64,000 nt of DNA from Ruminococcaceae bacterium HV4-5-B5C (GTDB lineage Bacteria > Bacillota > Clostridia > Oscillospirales > Acutalibacteraceae). The stretch covers positions 248,001 through 312,000 of the forward strand of contig FXYJ02000002.1 of assembly GCA_900184925.1 (NCBI GenBank). The letters run 5' to 3'. Shown piece by piece: positions 26,079-35,102 of this stretch (its first letter is position 1; each line of letters begins with the position of its first letter). The notes below the pieces were generated by a model. It had not been told where the DNA came from. It saw only the letters and a program-made list of their open reading frames with translations, and searched no databases. The translations under genes and the position numbers were made by a program.

Positions 26079-29000
26079 TTATTCGCAGGAATGGCGCTGT
26101 GTCTTTTTGCCTTTTCTAAACTTTCTCAGCCCCGATACAATGCCGATTCCGGATACCAGAATACCGATTTCAGACAGAGGGAAGCCGGTGTGGTCTCCTG
26201 TTCCCGGGTTTGGAGCAACGGCAATTTTTTTGTCAGTCACTTTGATTTCCGGCGTCGGATTCTTTGCACTGAGGCAGACGGCGTAGGTGCCGTCGTCGAT
26301 TTGATAGCCTGTGGGAGCGGAAGTTTCACGGATTAAATAATTGCCGTAGACAAGGTCTGTGAAAACCGCAATGCCGCCGGAATCGGAGACTGCCTGGGCG
26401 ATTGCCCTGCCGTCGGCGTCATAAAGCGTGAAGACGGCACCGGAAAGCGGACGTCCGTCCGGGCCGGTCTTAATCACCCGGATATCGCCGTGCAGAAGCG
26501 AATCCGCAACGCTGCCGCAGTCATAGGTCTGTGTGTGCAGGTTGACCGTAAAATCGGCGTGCAGCGCGTAATTCTCGGGGGCCTTGATCTCTCTGACAAG
26601 ATAGCCGTCTTTGAACGGCACGTCGGCAAAGGTGACTTTTCCTTCGGCGTCCGAAGTCTGCACCGTGCCGACCTGATTTCCGTCCGTGTTGTACAGCGCG
26701 AATTGCGCGCCCGGAAGCGGATTGCCGGTTTCATCCGTCTTCGTGAATGAAATGCTTCCCGTCAGCCGCGAATTGGACACCGACTGTAGCGTGACTCTGG
26801 GGGAATGAAGGCTGATGCCTGTAATGGGCCCGGTGAGAGCCGAGTAATCAGCAGGCGCCTGTGTTTCCGTTATGGTATATCCGTTTCCGTAAGGCACGTC
26901 CGCGAAAGTAACAGCGCCGGTTGGGTCGGATGTCTGCGGGCTTCCGACTGCATTTCCGTGCGCGTCCCGGAGCGTAAAGACGGCGCCCGCCAGACCGTTG
27001 CCGTTCTCGTCAAGTTTTGTGAAGGTAATCGTCCCAAGTTTCCGCGGATCGGTGATATTGCCGAGGTCGAGAATCCCGCCGGTCAGCGTGCTGTCGTGAA
27101 GGCTGACCGGAATCGGCGCGACTTCCTGATAATCGGGCGGAGCCGAGGTTTCCACAAGCGTATAGTCTCCGAAGGGAATGCCCGTGAAGCTGACGAGGCC
27201 CTGCTCGTCGGATGTTGCGGTCACCGGGGAACCGCCCAAAAGCACAGGGTCTGTCCCCGTTGAATCATACAGGGCGAAAGCGGCACCCGGCAGGGCGCTC
27301 CCGCCCGCCCCCAGCTTTGTCAGCCGGATGCCGGCCGTCTTAATATTGTTCGTCACTTTTGTGGCAAGAACCAGAGTGTTCCCGGAGACGGCCGGGTTCC
27401 CGTCCGTCAGGTTGACCGTGAGCACGGTGCCGCTCGCGGAGTAGTCGGCGGGCGCCGAGGTTTCTTTTACCTGATACGTGCCGTAGGGGATGTTGTTGAA
27501 CGTGACGGTTCCGTCCGCACCCGACACCGCCGTAACCGGAACGCCGCCGATTTTTACGGGGTTGCTGCCGGAAGCGTCGTAAAGGGTAAAGACGGCGCCG
27601 GGCAGCGCATTGCCTGCCTGATCCACTTTCGTCAGGCTGATCGTGCCTGTCTTGAGCGTATCGGTATAAGCATAGGTCAGCGACGAATTGACAAAATCCG
27701 TGTAATCGTGCGTCTGACTGTTGTACTCGTACAGCCCCGCGGAAGAGCCTTTTTTCAATATAAAGGAGTGTGTCGCATCGTTGAGCAGGTAATTGTCCGG
27801 CGGAGTCAGCTCCTTCACAGAATAGGGAACCGCGTACTGCAGGAATGCGAATGACAGCTTTCCGTCGCTGCCGGTTACCGATGTTTGAAGCAGGTTCCCG
27901 TATTGATCGTAAAGGCCGAATTTCGCGTTCTCAAGCGGAGCGCCGCCGGCACTGTCGGCTTTTGTCACAGTCAGTGTTCCCGTGGAACCGCTTGCCACTC
28001 CGCCGCCCGACGCATACCAGACCGCAACCTTCGGGGAAGTGCTGCTCTGGGTTACCGCACTGCCGGAAAAGCTGATTGTGTTGGTAAACGAGCTGCTGCG
28101 GTGCGCTTCATCTACATAGGTGCGGAAGATCAGCACATAGGGTTTTAAGACGGCATAGGGGGAGACGTCGGTTCCGGCTCCGCTGTCCGGCGGAATCGTG
28201 AAGTCAAACTCCCTCGAAGCCGCATCGTAGGAGATATTGCCGCCGGTGAGGGCGACGGGAGAGACGCCGAGAGTTTTTGCCGCCGCGTCAATGGCTCCGG
28301 CGGTGGAACCGTCCGGAGTCAGCTTTCCGTCGGTCCCCAATGCTTCCGGATAAAGCCGGATGCTTGATGTGTCGAGAACAAGCCCGTCGGGGAGCAGGTC
28401 TTTAAGCCTCAGATTGCTGAGCATGACGGCGTTCTGGTTGATGTGGACGATCCAGTCGACATAGTTGTTGTTTGTCGTGTAGCTGCCCGCCTTCGTAACC
28501 AGACCGTTTTGAATCGTAAATCCTGCGGTGAAGGATACGGGTCCGTACTGATCGTCGGTCAGGCGAGCGGTGTTGCTGCCGCTTTTGGAACCGTTTGTTG
28601 AAAAATAGGTATTAGGGTCGTTCAGCTTCATTTTAAAGGTGACGGCCTTTGTGGCGCTGCCGATATTCCCGAGATAAACCGTGAGCATTTTTGTGCTGCT
28701 GTCGTAGTAATACTGGTTTTCCGTGAGAGCAGCGGCGGATGTGCCTTCGGTCAGCTTTGTGCCGCCGACAGAAAGCGAATCCTTCTCCAGAGTGAAGTTG
28801 TCAAGTCCCGTTCCGGTCAGGGAATCCGTTACCTTTACGCCGGTCAGAGGCATCATGCTTTTGTTGACGGTGATTGTCCAGGCCAGCTCCCTGTTCACAT
28901 AATCGTAGCCGGCGGATTTTTGAAGAACCGTGCTGGTTACGGGCTGACTGCCGCCGTCGGAAGACGTGACCCCGTTCGAGGTGGTCAGCGTCGCGCTGTT

Positions 29001-30734
29001 TGTAAAGGTTGTTTTGGTGTTGTTGGCGTAGATGGACGCCTGGTCGACGGTGGTCTGGTATGTAATGGTGTATATGCCGCTGATATCCCGGCCGAACTGA
29101 TAATTCAGAGTGCCCGGAATGGAGGTGTTGTCAAAGGAACCGAGCGTGAAAACGCTTCCGTCCCTGTAAACCACGGTTCCGGTGCCGTCGGTGACCGTGA
29201 AGGAACCCGGCACGTAAGTCTGGGCGTTACCGGCCGCGGTCGGAATTTTGTCGGTGACGGTCGGGGACAGAATCGTCTGGCTTGTGCTGCCGACGGTTAT
29301 CTTCCAGGTGATGGTGCGGCTTGCGGCATCGTAGCCCGCCCCGTCTTTGGCGATGACGGTATTGGAGCTTCCGGTAACGGTAGCGCTTTTTGCGGTTACG
29401 CCGCCCTGCAGATAGCTGTTGTCGTTCGCCGTCAGGGTTGCGCTGTTGGTGAGGCCTCCCTGATTCTGCTGCCAGTAATTGGCGGGGAGGTCGGTGGAGA
29501 AGCTCAGGGTATGCTGGCCTGTTACCGTGGCTGCATGATAAACGAGAAGGTTGTTTTCATACGTATAATACTGGCTTCCGGAGTCGGTGAGCACTGTCTC
29601 ACCGGCGGTGCCGCGGTCCAGTACCACGCCGCCTGCAGAGTTGAGTGTTCCGATTTTCGAAAGGTCGTCCGTAACGGCGACATTGCTGAGGGTGCCGCCC
29701 GCCTGATTGAACGTGACCGTCCAGTTGATCTTCGTGTCGCCGGGTGAAACAGCGGAGGCTGTTTTGGTAATATAGGTAGGGGAGGCGGTCACAGTGCCGG
29801 TGTCGGTGATATCCGTGCCGTCCTGGTCAAGCTTGGCTGTGTTGGTGAGCGCTTTGCCGTAATAATTCGGGTCGACCGTCGTGTCATATGTAATGCTGTA
29901 AGTATCGGTGACAGTTTTGCCGATGCTGTATTGAAGCGGGTTGGCCGTGCCGTCAAAGGTTCCCAGCGTCTGTGTGCCGCCGTCCTGATAGACAACGGCG
30001 CCGCTGCCGTCTTTGACCGTGAAGGTGCCCGGCACATATGAGAGGCCGGAGGGAAGCGTATCTGTGAATTTGCCGTCGGTGACGGTGGTCTTGTTGGAAT
30101 TGAGCGTAACCGTCCATGACACGGTGTTCCTGTCGGCATGGTAGACGCCGTCCGACTTCGTCAACTCGGTTGCCGGCTGGTTGAAATAGACATTGATCGT
30201 CGTCGGGTCGGCCTGACCCTGCACGGTGAACTGAAGCGGTACCGGCGTGGTGTTGGCGATGCTGTCGCCCGCCAGCTTGCTTTCAACATAAAAATAGCCG
30301 CTCACGCCGCTGTAATTATTAGCCGAGCTGTTAAACGTAATGGTGCCGTTCCCGCCTGCGTCGATGGAAATCGCTGCGATGTTCACCTGATTCCCGCCGG
30401 GATCGGTCATGTTAAGCGGCTGGGAGAAACCGGTGTTCGGAATCGTTACCTCTTTTGGCACCGTGAAAGTGCAGGTGGTTCCGCTGATAATGGTGACGTT
30501 GTCTGGAATCGAAAAGTCATATTTTATCTGAATATTATCCGTTTTGCCGGCGACGTTGCCGCTGGTGCCGAGCTGTTTTCCGGTCGTCAGGTCGGTGATT
30601 GTGATGCCGGTAATAAAAGGCGAAGTGTTAAACGGGTTGTCCGCGGCTCTTGCCGGCTGCGGGGTCAGCATGCTGAACTGCATCAGCAGAGCGAGTGCAA
30701 TGGAAACAAAAGACACGAATCTCTTTCTCTTCAT
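26079..30734 (-). CDS. Giant sortase-type adhesin: collagen-binding-like repeats plus six SpaA/Cna-B domains
   Basis: This 1551-aa surface protein has a signal peptide (ends about PARAA) and several beta-rich modules of the Cna/SdrC collagen-binding type (about 35-990; repeats of SWTVTLN, YVPGTFTV, TYSITYDTTVD, LTNTA). Six SpaA/Cna-B domains follow, each with a TKxD lysine and an ETSAP-type Glu for isopeptide bonds. The C-terminus is NPGTGDHTG, a membrane span and a basic tail, a sorting signal. It probably mediates adhesion to host or plant fibre. ATG 30734, with GGGAGGG upstream, is preferred over 30779. Confidence 0.88.
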   Translation of the reverse strand: MKRKRFVSFVSIALALLMQFSMLTPQPARAADNPFNTSPFITGITITDLTTGKQLGTSGNVAGKTDNIQIKYDFSIPDNVTIISGTTCTFTVPKEVTIPNTGFSQPLNMTDPGGNQVNIAAISIDAGGNGTITFNSSANNYSGVSGYFYVESKLAGDSIANTTPVPLQFTVQGQADPTTINVYFNQPATELTKSDGVYHADRNTVSWTVTLNSNKTTVTDGKFTDTLPSGLSYVPGTFTVKDGSGAVVYQDGGTQTLGTFDGTANPLQYSIGKTVTDTYSITYDTTVDPNYYGKALTNTAKLDQDGTDITDTGTVTASPTYITKTASAVSPGDTKINWTVTFNQAGGTLSNVAVTDDLSKIGTLNSAGGVVLDRGTAGETVLTDSGSQYYTYENNLLVYHAATVTGQHTLSFSTDLPANYWQQNQGGLTNSATLTANDNSYLQGGVTAKSATVTGSSNTVIAKDGAGYDAASRTITWKITVGSTSQTILSPTVTDKIPTAAGNAQTYVPGSFTVTDGTGTVVYRDGSVFTLGSFDNTSIPGTLNYQFGRDISGIYTITYQTTVDQASIYANNTKTTFTNSATLTTSNGVTSSDGGSQPVTSTVLQKSAGYDYVNRELAWTITVNKSMMPLTGVKVTDSLTGTGLDNFTLEKDSLSVGGTKLTEGTSAAALTENQYYYDSSTKMLTVYLGNIGSATKAVTFKMKLNDPNTYFSTNGSKSGSNTARLTDDQYGPVSFTAGFTIQNGLVTKAGSYTTNNNYVDWIVHINQNAVMLSNLRLKDLLPDGLVLDTSSIRLYPEALGTDGKLTPDGSTAGAIDAAAKTLGVSPVALTGGNISYDAASREFDFTIPPDSGAGTDVSPYAVLKPYVLIFRTYVDEAHRSSSFTNTISFSGSAVTQSSTSPKVAVWYASGGGVASGSTGTLTVTKADSAGGAPLENAKFGLYDQYGNLLQTSVTGSDGKLSFAFLQYAVPYSVKELTPPDNYLLNDATHSFILKKGSSAGLYEYNSQTHDYTDFVNSSLTYAYTDTLKTGTISLTKVDQAGNALPGAVFTLYDASGSNPVKIGGVPVTAVSGADGTVTFNNIPYGTYQVKETSAPADYSASGTVLTVNLTDGNPAVSGNTLVLATKVTNNIKTAGIRLTKLGAGGSALPGAAFALYDSTGTDPVLLGGSPVTATSDEQGLVSFTGIPFGDYTLVETSAPPDYQEVAPIPVSLHDSTLTGGILDLGNITDPRKLGTITFTKLDENGNGLAGAVFTLRDAHGNAVGSPQTSDPTGAVTFADVPYGNGYTITETQAPADYSALTGPITGISLHSPRVTLQSVSNSRLTGSISFTKTDETGNPLPGAQFALYNTDGNQVGTVQTSDAEGKVTFADVPFKDGYLVREIKAPENYALHADFTVNLHTQTYDCGSVADSLLHGDIRVIKTGPDGRPLSGAVFTLYDADGRAIAQAVSDSGGIAVFTDLVYGNYLIRETSAPTGYQIDDGTYAVCLSAKNPTPEIKVTDKKIAVAPNPGTGDHTGFPLSEIGILVSGIGIVSGLRKFRKGKKTQRHSCE

Positions 30735-30859
30735 AGTTCCCTCCCGAATCAACAACAGCGATGATCGCTGCCGGTTCATACGGTCGGTTGCACTACAAGC
30801 TCATCACATGCCAAGTGCCCAAAATACGGCATGAGTTTCGTCGCTTCCCGTTGTGTGAA

Positions 30860-30888
30860 TATTATATCCAACAGGCTGAATCAAGTAA
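30860..30888 (-). promoter_or_regulatory. Promoter of the adhesin gene
   Basis: Minus-strand TTTACT (30883-30888), a 17-base spacer and TATAAT (30860-30865), about 125 bases before the start. Confidence 0.6.
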
Positions 30889-31123
30889 ATCTGATCCTGG
30901 AATTTAAGGAAAAAATATCTGCCTTTATGACGGCTGCTTGTACTATAATTTACTTGTACCAGAAATTCCTTTGACTGCCTTCAGATATTATTTTATTTCG
31001 AATCATATTCCTGTAGCTTTTCGGAACTTTCACGGGAGTTATAATATGGAAAGGGGCCGAAATATGAAGATACGGAGGCCGAATAATCTTGCAGACTGGA
31101 ATTTGAATCATACTGGGGAAAAG

Positions 31124-31153
31124 CCGCGAAGCCGGAAATGCTTTGCGGTTTTT
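31124..31153 (+). terminator. Terminator upstream of the GAF-like membrane gene
   Basis: CCGCGAAGC (31124-31132) and GCTTTGCGG (31140-31148) arms, then TTTTTC. A TATAAT lies near 30942. An RNA of about 200 bases, or an attenuated leader for the gene at 31375, could span the interval. No convincing protein is seen in 30889-31374. Confidence 0.65.
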
Positions 31154-31374
31154 CTTTATGCTTTTTCCACTTTCGGATTGTCAAGGTATGGCAGCGGGAA
31201 AAGCAGCCGGGGCGGGGGATGCCCGGTGAAATGGACGGATGCGGATGGCAGGCTGATTCGGGAAATAACAGCGGGGCCCGAATAAAAACGCAGAGAAAGA
31301 AATATATATGTGCTGTTCAACCTTTTTACGTGGCTGGATTCCATTTGAAAAAAACAGCTTTGCGGGGTCGAAAA

Positions 31375-32139
31375 ATGAAAAGATGGAAGGAACTCATAAA
31401 ATTTTTCCTGTTCTTTTCTCTCCCGGTTGTATTCAGCTTTTTGGGGCAGGCTTCCCTGACGGATAAGCTCCTGACCGGTCTGTCGTATCGTCCGGATCAG
31501 ATCCGGACGATGAAGGATTACTGCTGCCTGGCGGGGATAATTTTGACTTTCCTGCCGTTGGGAATTACATACAGACACAATGTAATATCCACAATGGAGT
31601 GCCGCAGGGAGCATGGATTTCTTCTTCAACAGCTGAAAGTTTACTTTATGGCCGCAATCCGCGGGCTGAACCCTGCCGCGGTGATCAATATACGAATATT
31701 TACACCAAAATGGCCCCTCCTTAATAAGATAGGAATGGGGTCGAGCATAAGGTTTATTTCGCGCAATATTAACGGTCTGACCGACGACAGCATCAAAGAT
31801 GATTTGGAGTTTCGGGTCTTTCCCAATCCGCAGGGCCTTGTCGGCAAGTGCTACAGCCAAAAGAAAATGTTCTTTGACAGCAACCTGCAGACTTCGCCGC
31901 AGGATTACAATCTCGACGAATACCAGAAAGCCAAAATCTTTGGAACAAAGTTCTGCGCCTGTGTTCCGATTTTTAATAAAAAGGCCGAAGTCACGGCGGT
32001 CATAATGTACGACAGCAGGTATGAAATTAATATGACGCCGAGCGGGCAGAAAAAAATGTTCTCCATGCTTTATAAATTCAGTAATGAGATAGGCGAAAAC
32101 CTGAAATCCTTATTCAAAAGGGGCGGTACTTATGAGTGA
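31375..32139 (+). CDS. Membrane-anchored protein with GAF-like cytoplasmic domain
   Basis: This 254-aa protein starts with two membrane helices (FFLFFSLPVVFSFLG about 9-23, and CCLAGIILTFLPLGI) and continues as a soluble domain with GLVGKCYSQKK, GTKFCACVPIFNKK and AVIMYDSRYEI, the usual outline of a GAF sensor domain. No output domain follows. ATG 31375 is preceded by CGGGGTCG; longer readings cross the terminator at 31124-31153. It overlaps the next gene by eight bases, so the two are probably coupled. Confidence 0.6.
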   Translation: MKRWKELIKFFLFFSLPVVFSFLGQASLTDKLLTGLSYRPDQIRTMKDYCCLAGIILTFLPLGITYRHNVISTMECRREHGFLLQQLKVYFMAAIRGLNPAAVINIRIFTPKWPLLNKIGMGSSIRFISRNINGLTDDSIKDDLEFRVFPNPQGLVGKCYSQKKMFFDSNLQTSPQDYNLDEYQKAKIFGTKFCACVPIFNKKAEVTAVIMYDSRYEINMTPSGQKKMFSMLYKFSNEIGENLKSLFKRGGTYE

Positions 32140-32341
32140 TTCACATGCCAAGTTTTTAAATTCTGCCGTAGCCATAGAAAATTCTGGGAAACCGATTGGC
32201 TGCCGCGCAATCTCCGACGCTATGGAAAAAGCCCTGCTGAATGTGCTGGCCAATACGGAACCCTTTGAAGTGATTGATGCCAGAACCGGGAAGGCGTATC
32301 TCTATAACGCAAAGTCTCCCGAAAAAATAAAGCTGCGGTGA
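32132..32341 (+). CDS. Small protein coupled to the GAF-like gene
   Basis: This 69-aa soluble protein starts inside the end of the preceding gene, behind AAAGGGGCGG. It holds a helical first part and a strand-rich end (FEVIDARTGKAYLYNAK). No family is recognised. A terminator follows at 32371-32402, closing a two-gene unit with the membrane GAF-like protein, so it may be that protein's partner. Confidence 0.55.
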   Translation: MSDSHAKFLNSAVAIENSGKPIGCRAISDAMEKALLNVLANTEPFEVIDARTGKAYLYNAKSPEKIKLR

Positions 32342-32370
32342 GCTGCAGCTTTTCCGTGCCGCGTCACGAA

Positions 32371-32402
32371 GGCCGCGAAGCGTTTGGCTTCGCGGCCGTT
32401 TT
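32371..32402 (+). terminator. Terminator of the two-gene GAF-like unit
   Basis: GGCCGCGAAG and CTTCGCGGCC arms (10 bases) followed by GTTTT. Confidence 0.85.
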
Positions 32403-32487
32403 ATGCCCGTTGGCCATGCAAAGAATATTTGATAAGAGAATTTACTTTTTCTTCCATACGGGATATACTGAGGTGAGGGGCGGAAAA

Positions 32488-32682
32488 ATGAAACGCAGAA
32501 AAATAATCCTCAGGATTCATTTTTGTCTCTGCCTCTTCTTTGCGGTCATCTGGGGAATCTGCATTGCTTTGAGCAAAAACGGCCTGATCTATTTTGACAA
32601 TCTGGCGTTTGAAGAGATCGGCTTACTGCTGTCTGTTTCCTATCTTATCAATTTTTGTACGGCAAAGAAAAAAGGCCGGTGA
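32488..32682 (+). CDS. Small two-span membrane protein
   Basis: This 64-aa protein has two hydrophobic segments (FCLCLFFAVIWGICIAL and IGLLLSVSYLINFC) and a basic end KKKGR. ATG 32488 has GAGGGGCGG upstream. No family is recognised. Confidence 0.55.
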   Translation: MKRRKIILRIHFCLCLFFAVIWGICIALSKNGLIYFDNLAFEEIGLLLSVSYLINFCTAKKKGR

Positions 32683-32761
32683 AACAGGCAGATAATATGT
32701 GCACCTGCATTACGCAGATAGAATGGATGAGAGAAATTATAATGAAAACAAGGTGTTGAAA

Positions 32762-34267
32762 ATGAAATTTTATAATTTTAATTTCTCAGATGTTGATTGG
32801 GGACCGGATATAGCTGATGACGATTATGAACTTGAAAATTATTTTGTAGAATTTCCAGGCTATCAGGACGTCTTAAATGGAACATACAGATATATTATCG
32901 GGCGTAAGGGCACCGGAAAAAGTGCCATGCTGCAAAGAATAAAAATATTGGCAAATAACGCTGACTCCAATATATTCTGTAGTTCGATTTCGTTAAAAAA
33001 TTTCCCGATAAATGAATTTAGAAACATGGGCGATTCAAAGTATCGGGACAAATCGAAGTATGTGTCTGCTTGGAAATTTCTAATGCTAGTTGAAATCTCA
33101 AAGCTAATTGTTATGGATAACTCAATAGAGGATTATGCAATAAAAAATGAATTAAAGAAATTTTTGGATATAAATTTTCCAAACGGTATTGGAATGGTTG
33201 AGACAATATCAACAATAAAAGAACATTCAAATAAAATATCTGTTTTTTCCAACTGGATATCGGGTGACCTGGAAGATAGAAAGTCACAGGAATATATCTC
33301 AACAGTTCACTTTAAATATGCAAGTGATTCTCTGGAAAAAATTCTATATTCAATTAAATCTAGCTCGAAGTATTATATTCTTGCCGATGATCTTGATGAA
33401 GGATATAATGACAATGACTCGAATTTAAAGTTAATAATATTAGCTTTATTGCGTTCAAATGAAGAGTTAGCGAGATTTTTTAATAACAGTCGTATCAATT
33501 GCTTTCCCATTGTAGCCCTTCGTTCTGATATCTTTGATTCGCTATCTGACAACGATTTAAACAAACTTGATGATTTTATTCTACGATTAAATTGGACTGT
33601 TGATCCGAATGGATATCAATCAATAAAAAGGGTTATTGAAAGTCGGATTAAATATTCATTTAAATGTAAATATCCCAAGGAACCTGTTAACATCAAATTG
33701 CTTTGGAATAATGTGTTCAATGAAAAGTCCGCACCGAATGGATTATGGAAATACATAATGATCCATACGTTTGACAGGCCAAGGGATATAATTAAAATAA
33801 TGAAATATTGTAGAAAAGCCAATATCCATATAGCAGATTTGGGATTAAAAAATGTAAAAGCGATTGAACCTGATTATTCTGGATGGTTGTATCGGGAATT
33901 TAGAGATGAAGTTCAAAGCTTTTTGCCTTGTTGGAAAAGCGTCCTTAATTGCCTGACTGAGATATCTTACGGGAAAGAAAAGATCGATAGATTATATAGC
34001 GTTCTATCCAAGAACATAGAAATACAAAGTTGGTTGACTGAAAATAAAGCAACGGTATCGTCTATAGTACAAATTTTATTCAATTATAGTGTTATTGGAT
34101 GCATTAATGAAAATGGCAGGTGGATTTTCAAGTACAAGGATCCTGATTTGGAATTAATGCCATCCTATAATTATTACTGCATCCATTACGGGTTCTGTGA
34201 CAAGTTGAGAATAGTAAATTCATATAGGGATCTTGCATTAAATGAACTTTCTAACAGTGGAAATTAG
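32762..34267 (+). CDS. P-loop ATPase, Sll1717-like family
   Basis: This 501-aa protein has Walker A GRKGTGKS at 47-54, preceded by the WGPDIADDDYELENYF-type start of Sll1717 ATPases, and Walker B YYILADDLDEG near 203-213. The C-terminal half is helical (FDRPRDIIKIMKYCRKANI). No effector domain or membrane span is obvious. The gene is strikingly AT-rich next to GC-rich neighbours, so it was probably acquired. Sll1717-type ATPases have no settled function; relatives of this P-loop type occur in defence islands, but that role here is inference. ATG 32762, with AAGGTG upstream, is favoured over a start at 32699. Confidence 0.7.
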   Translation: MKFYNFNFSDVDWGPDIADDDYELENYFVEFPGYQDVLNGTYRYIIGRKGTGKSAMLQRIKILANNADSNIFCSSISLKNFPINEFRNMGDSKYRDKSKYVSAWKFLMLVEISKLIVMDNSIEDYAIKNELKKFLDINFPNGIGMVETISTIKEHSNKISVFSNWISGDLEDRKSQEYISTVHFKYASDSLEKILYSIKSSSKYYILADDLDEGYNDNDSNLKLIILALLRSNEELARFFNNSRINCFPIVALRSDIFDSLSDNDLNKLDDFILRLNWTVDPNGYQSIKRVIESRIKYSFKCKYPKEPVNIKLLWNNVFNEKSAPNGLWKYIMIHTFDRPRDIIKIMKYCRKANIHIADLGLKNVKAIEPDYSGWLYREFRDEVQSFLPCWKSVLNCLTEISYGKEKIDRLYSVLSKNIEIQSWLTENKATVSSIVQILFNYSVIGCINENGRWIFKYKDPDLELMPSYNYYCIHYGFCDKLRIVNSYRDLALNELSNSGN

Positions 34268-34385
34268 TATTTTATGGGCGGGGACCGGCATATTCATTGT
34301 TGAACTGATCGTGTATTTTGTCGTGAAACGGAAAAGGCAAAAGGCGTATGCCGAGGCCTGTTATTTGGTCCACGGCCATTTTTAG
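34242..34385 (+). CDS. Possible small single-span membrane protein overlapping the ATPase end
   Basis: A 47-codon frame starts inside the end of the ATPase gene and encodes ISILWAGTGIFIVELIVYFV followed by a basic KRKRQK. The ribosome site is weak (AGGGA, 12 bases away). Base composition jumps to GC-rich at about 34273, so it may be the truncated remainder of an older gene fused to new DNA. Confidence 0.35.
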   Translation: MNFLTVEISILWAGTGIFIVELIVYFVVKRKRQKAYAEACYLVHGHF

Positions 34386-34445
34386 CTTTATGATTCCGAT
34401 TCTGATCAGTTCATTTCGTGATTCCCATGAACAAAGGTGATGTCT

Positions 34446-34637
34446 GTGAGAAAAACGCGGCGGAATGGTCCGAATGCCGGTTGTATCACGCTTATCGCCC
34501 TTATCCCGATTGTCTGGTTTTTTCTTGATTACTTCAGTAAACGCTACGATCGGCTGTCGAGCCTTTTCCTTTGGTCGATTGCTCTGACAATTCTGTCCAC
34601 AGTCGTCTGGGTACTGACCATTCAAAGGCGTTACTGA
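34446..34637 (+). CDS. Small two-span membrane protein
   Basis: This 63-aa protein has a basic start (VRKTRRNG) and two hydrophobic segments (CITLIALIPIVWFFLDYF and FLWSIALTILSTVVWVL). GTG 34446 is chosen because AAAGGTG lies about 8 bases upstream. No family is recognised. Confidence 0.5.
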   Translation: MRKTRRNGPNAGCITLIALIPIVWFFLDYFSKRYDRLSSLFLWSIALTILSTVVWVLTIQRRY

Positions 34638-34659
34638 AATGAAAAATGGAGGGACTTCC

Positions 34660-34862
34660 ATGAAATTCATTCCCCGTTGCTTCAGACCTCTTATGCTGGC
34701 GCTTGGGGTTTATACGCTTGCACGGCGTGCATTGAGTACTTTTTCAGAAAAGATATCCCGGTTCTCTTCCTTCATGCACTGGCATTGCTGCAAATAATTT
34801 TTGCACTCGTGATGCTCGTTGCAGTTTGTCTTTTGGTCATTGATACCGGGCAAAAGAAATAG
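34660..34862 (+). pseudogene. Small membrane-protein gene, probably frameshifted
   Basis: ATG 34660 has an excellent GGAGGG site and reads MKFIPRCFRPLMLALGVYTL. It then loses membrane character and stops early. The next frame supplies CIEYFFRKDIPVLFL, ALLQIIFALVMLVAVCLLVI and stops at 34862. Joining them near 34728 gives one coherent small membrane protein of about 67 aa. A sequencing error is possible. Confidence 0.4.
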
Positions 34863-34908
34863 GCGGGCGTTATTGCCTTCGCCGCTGTCAGTATGGCTCT
34901 CGTCGGGA

Positions 34909-34943
34909 CAGCTTCAGACTGTGCTATGCGGAGCTGCTTTTTT
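34909..34943 (+). terminator. Weak terminator
   Basis: CAGCTTC (34909-34915) pairs with GGAGCTG (34930-34936, one wobble), followed by a run of six T. Confidence 0.4.
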
Positions 34944-35102
34944 ACTCCCGTTTCTTTGAAGGCGTTTTTTGATTCCGGTCTTTCCCTCGTTCAACAGGAA
35001 TGATATACTGGACACAAAACAGATACCTGAACTGCGGCGGGGAAGCCGCTCCCGACAGAAGAGCCGAACAATCGACTTATTTCCATGAAAAGGGGAACGG
35101 AC

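Noticed and set aside
30938..31285. 115-codon plus-strand frame
   Set aside because: It crosses a strong terminator, has a mixed low-complexity sequence and no ribosome site.
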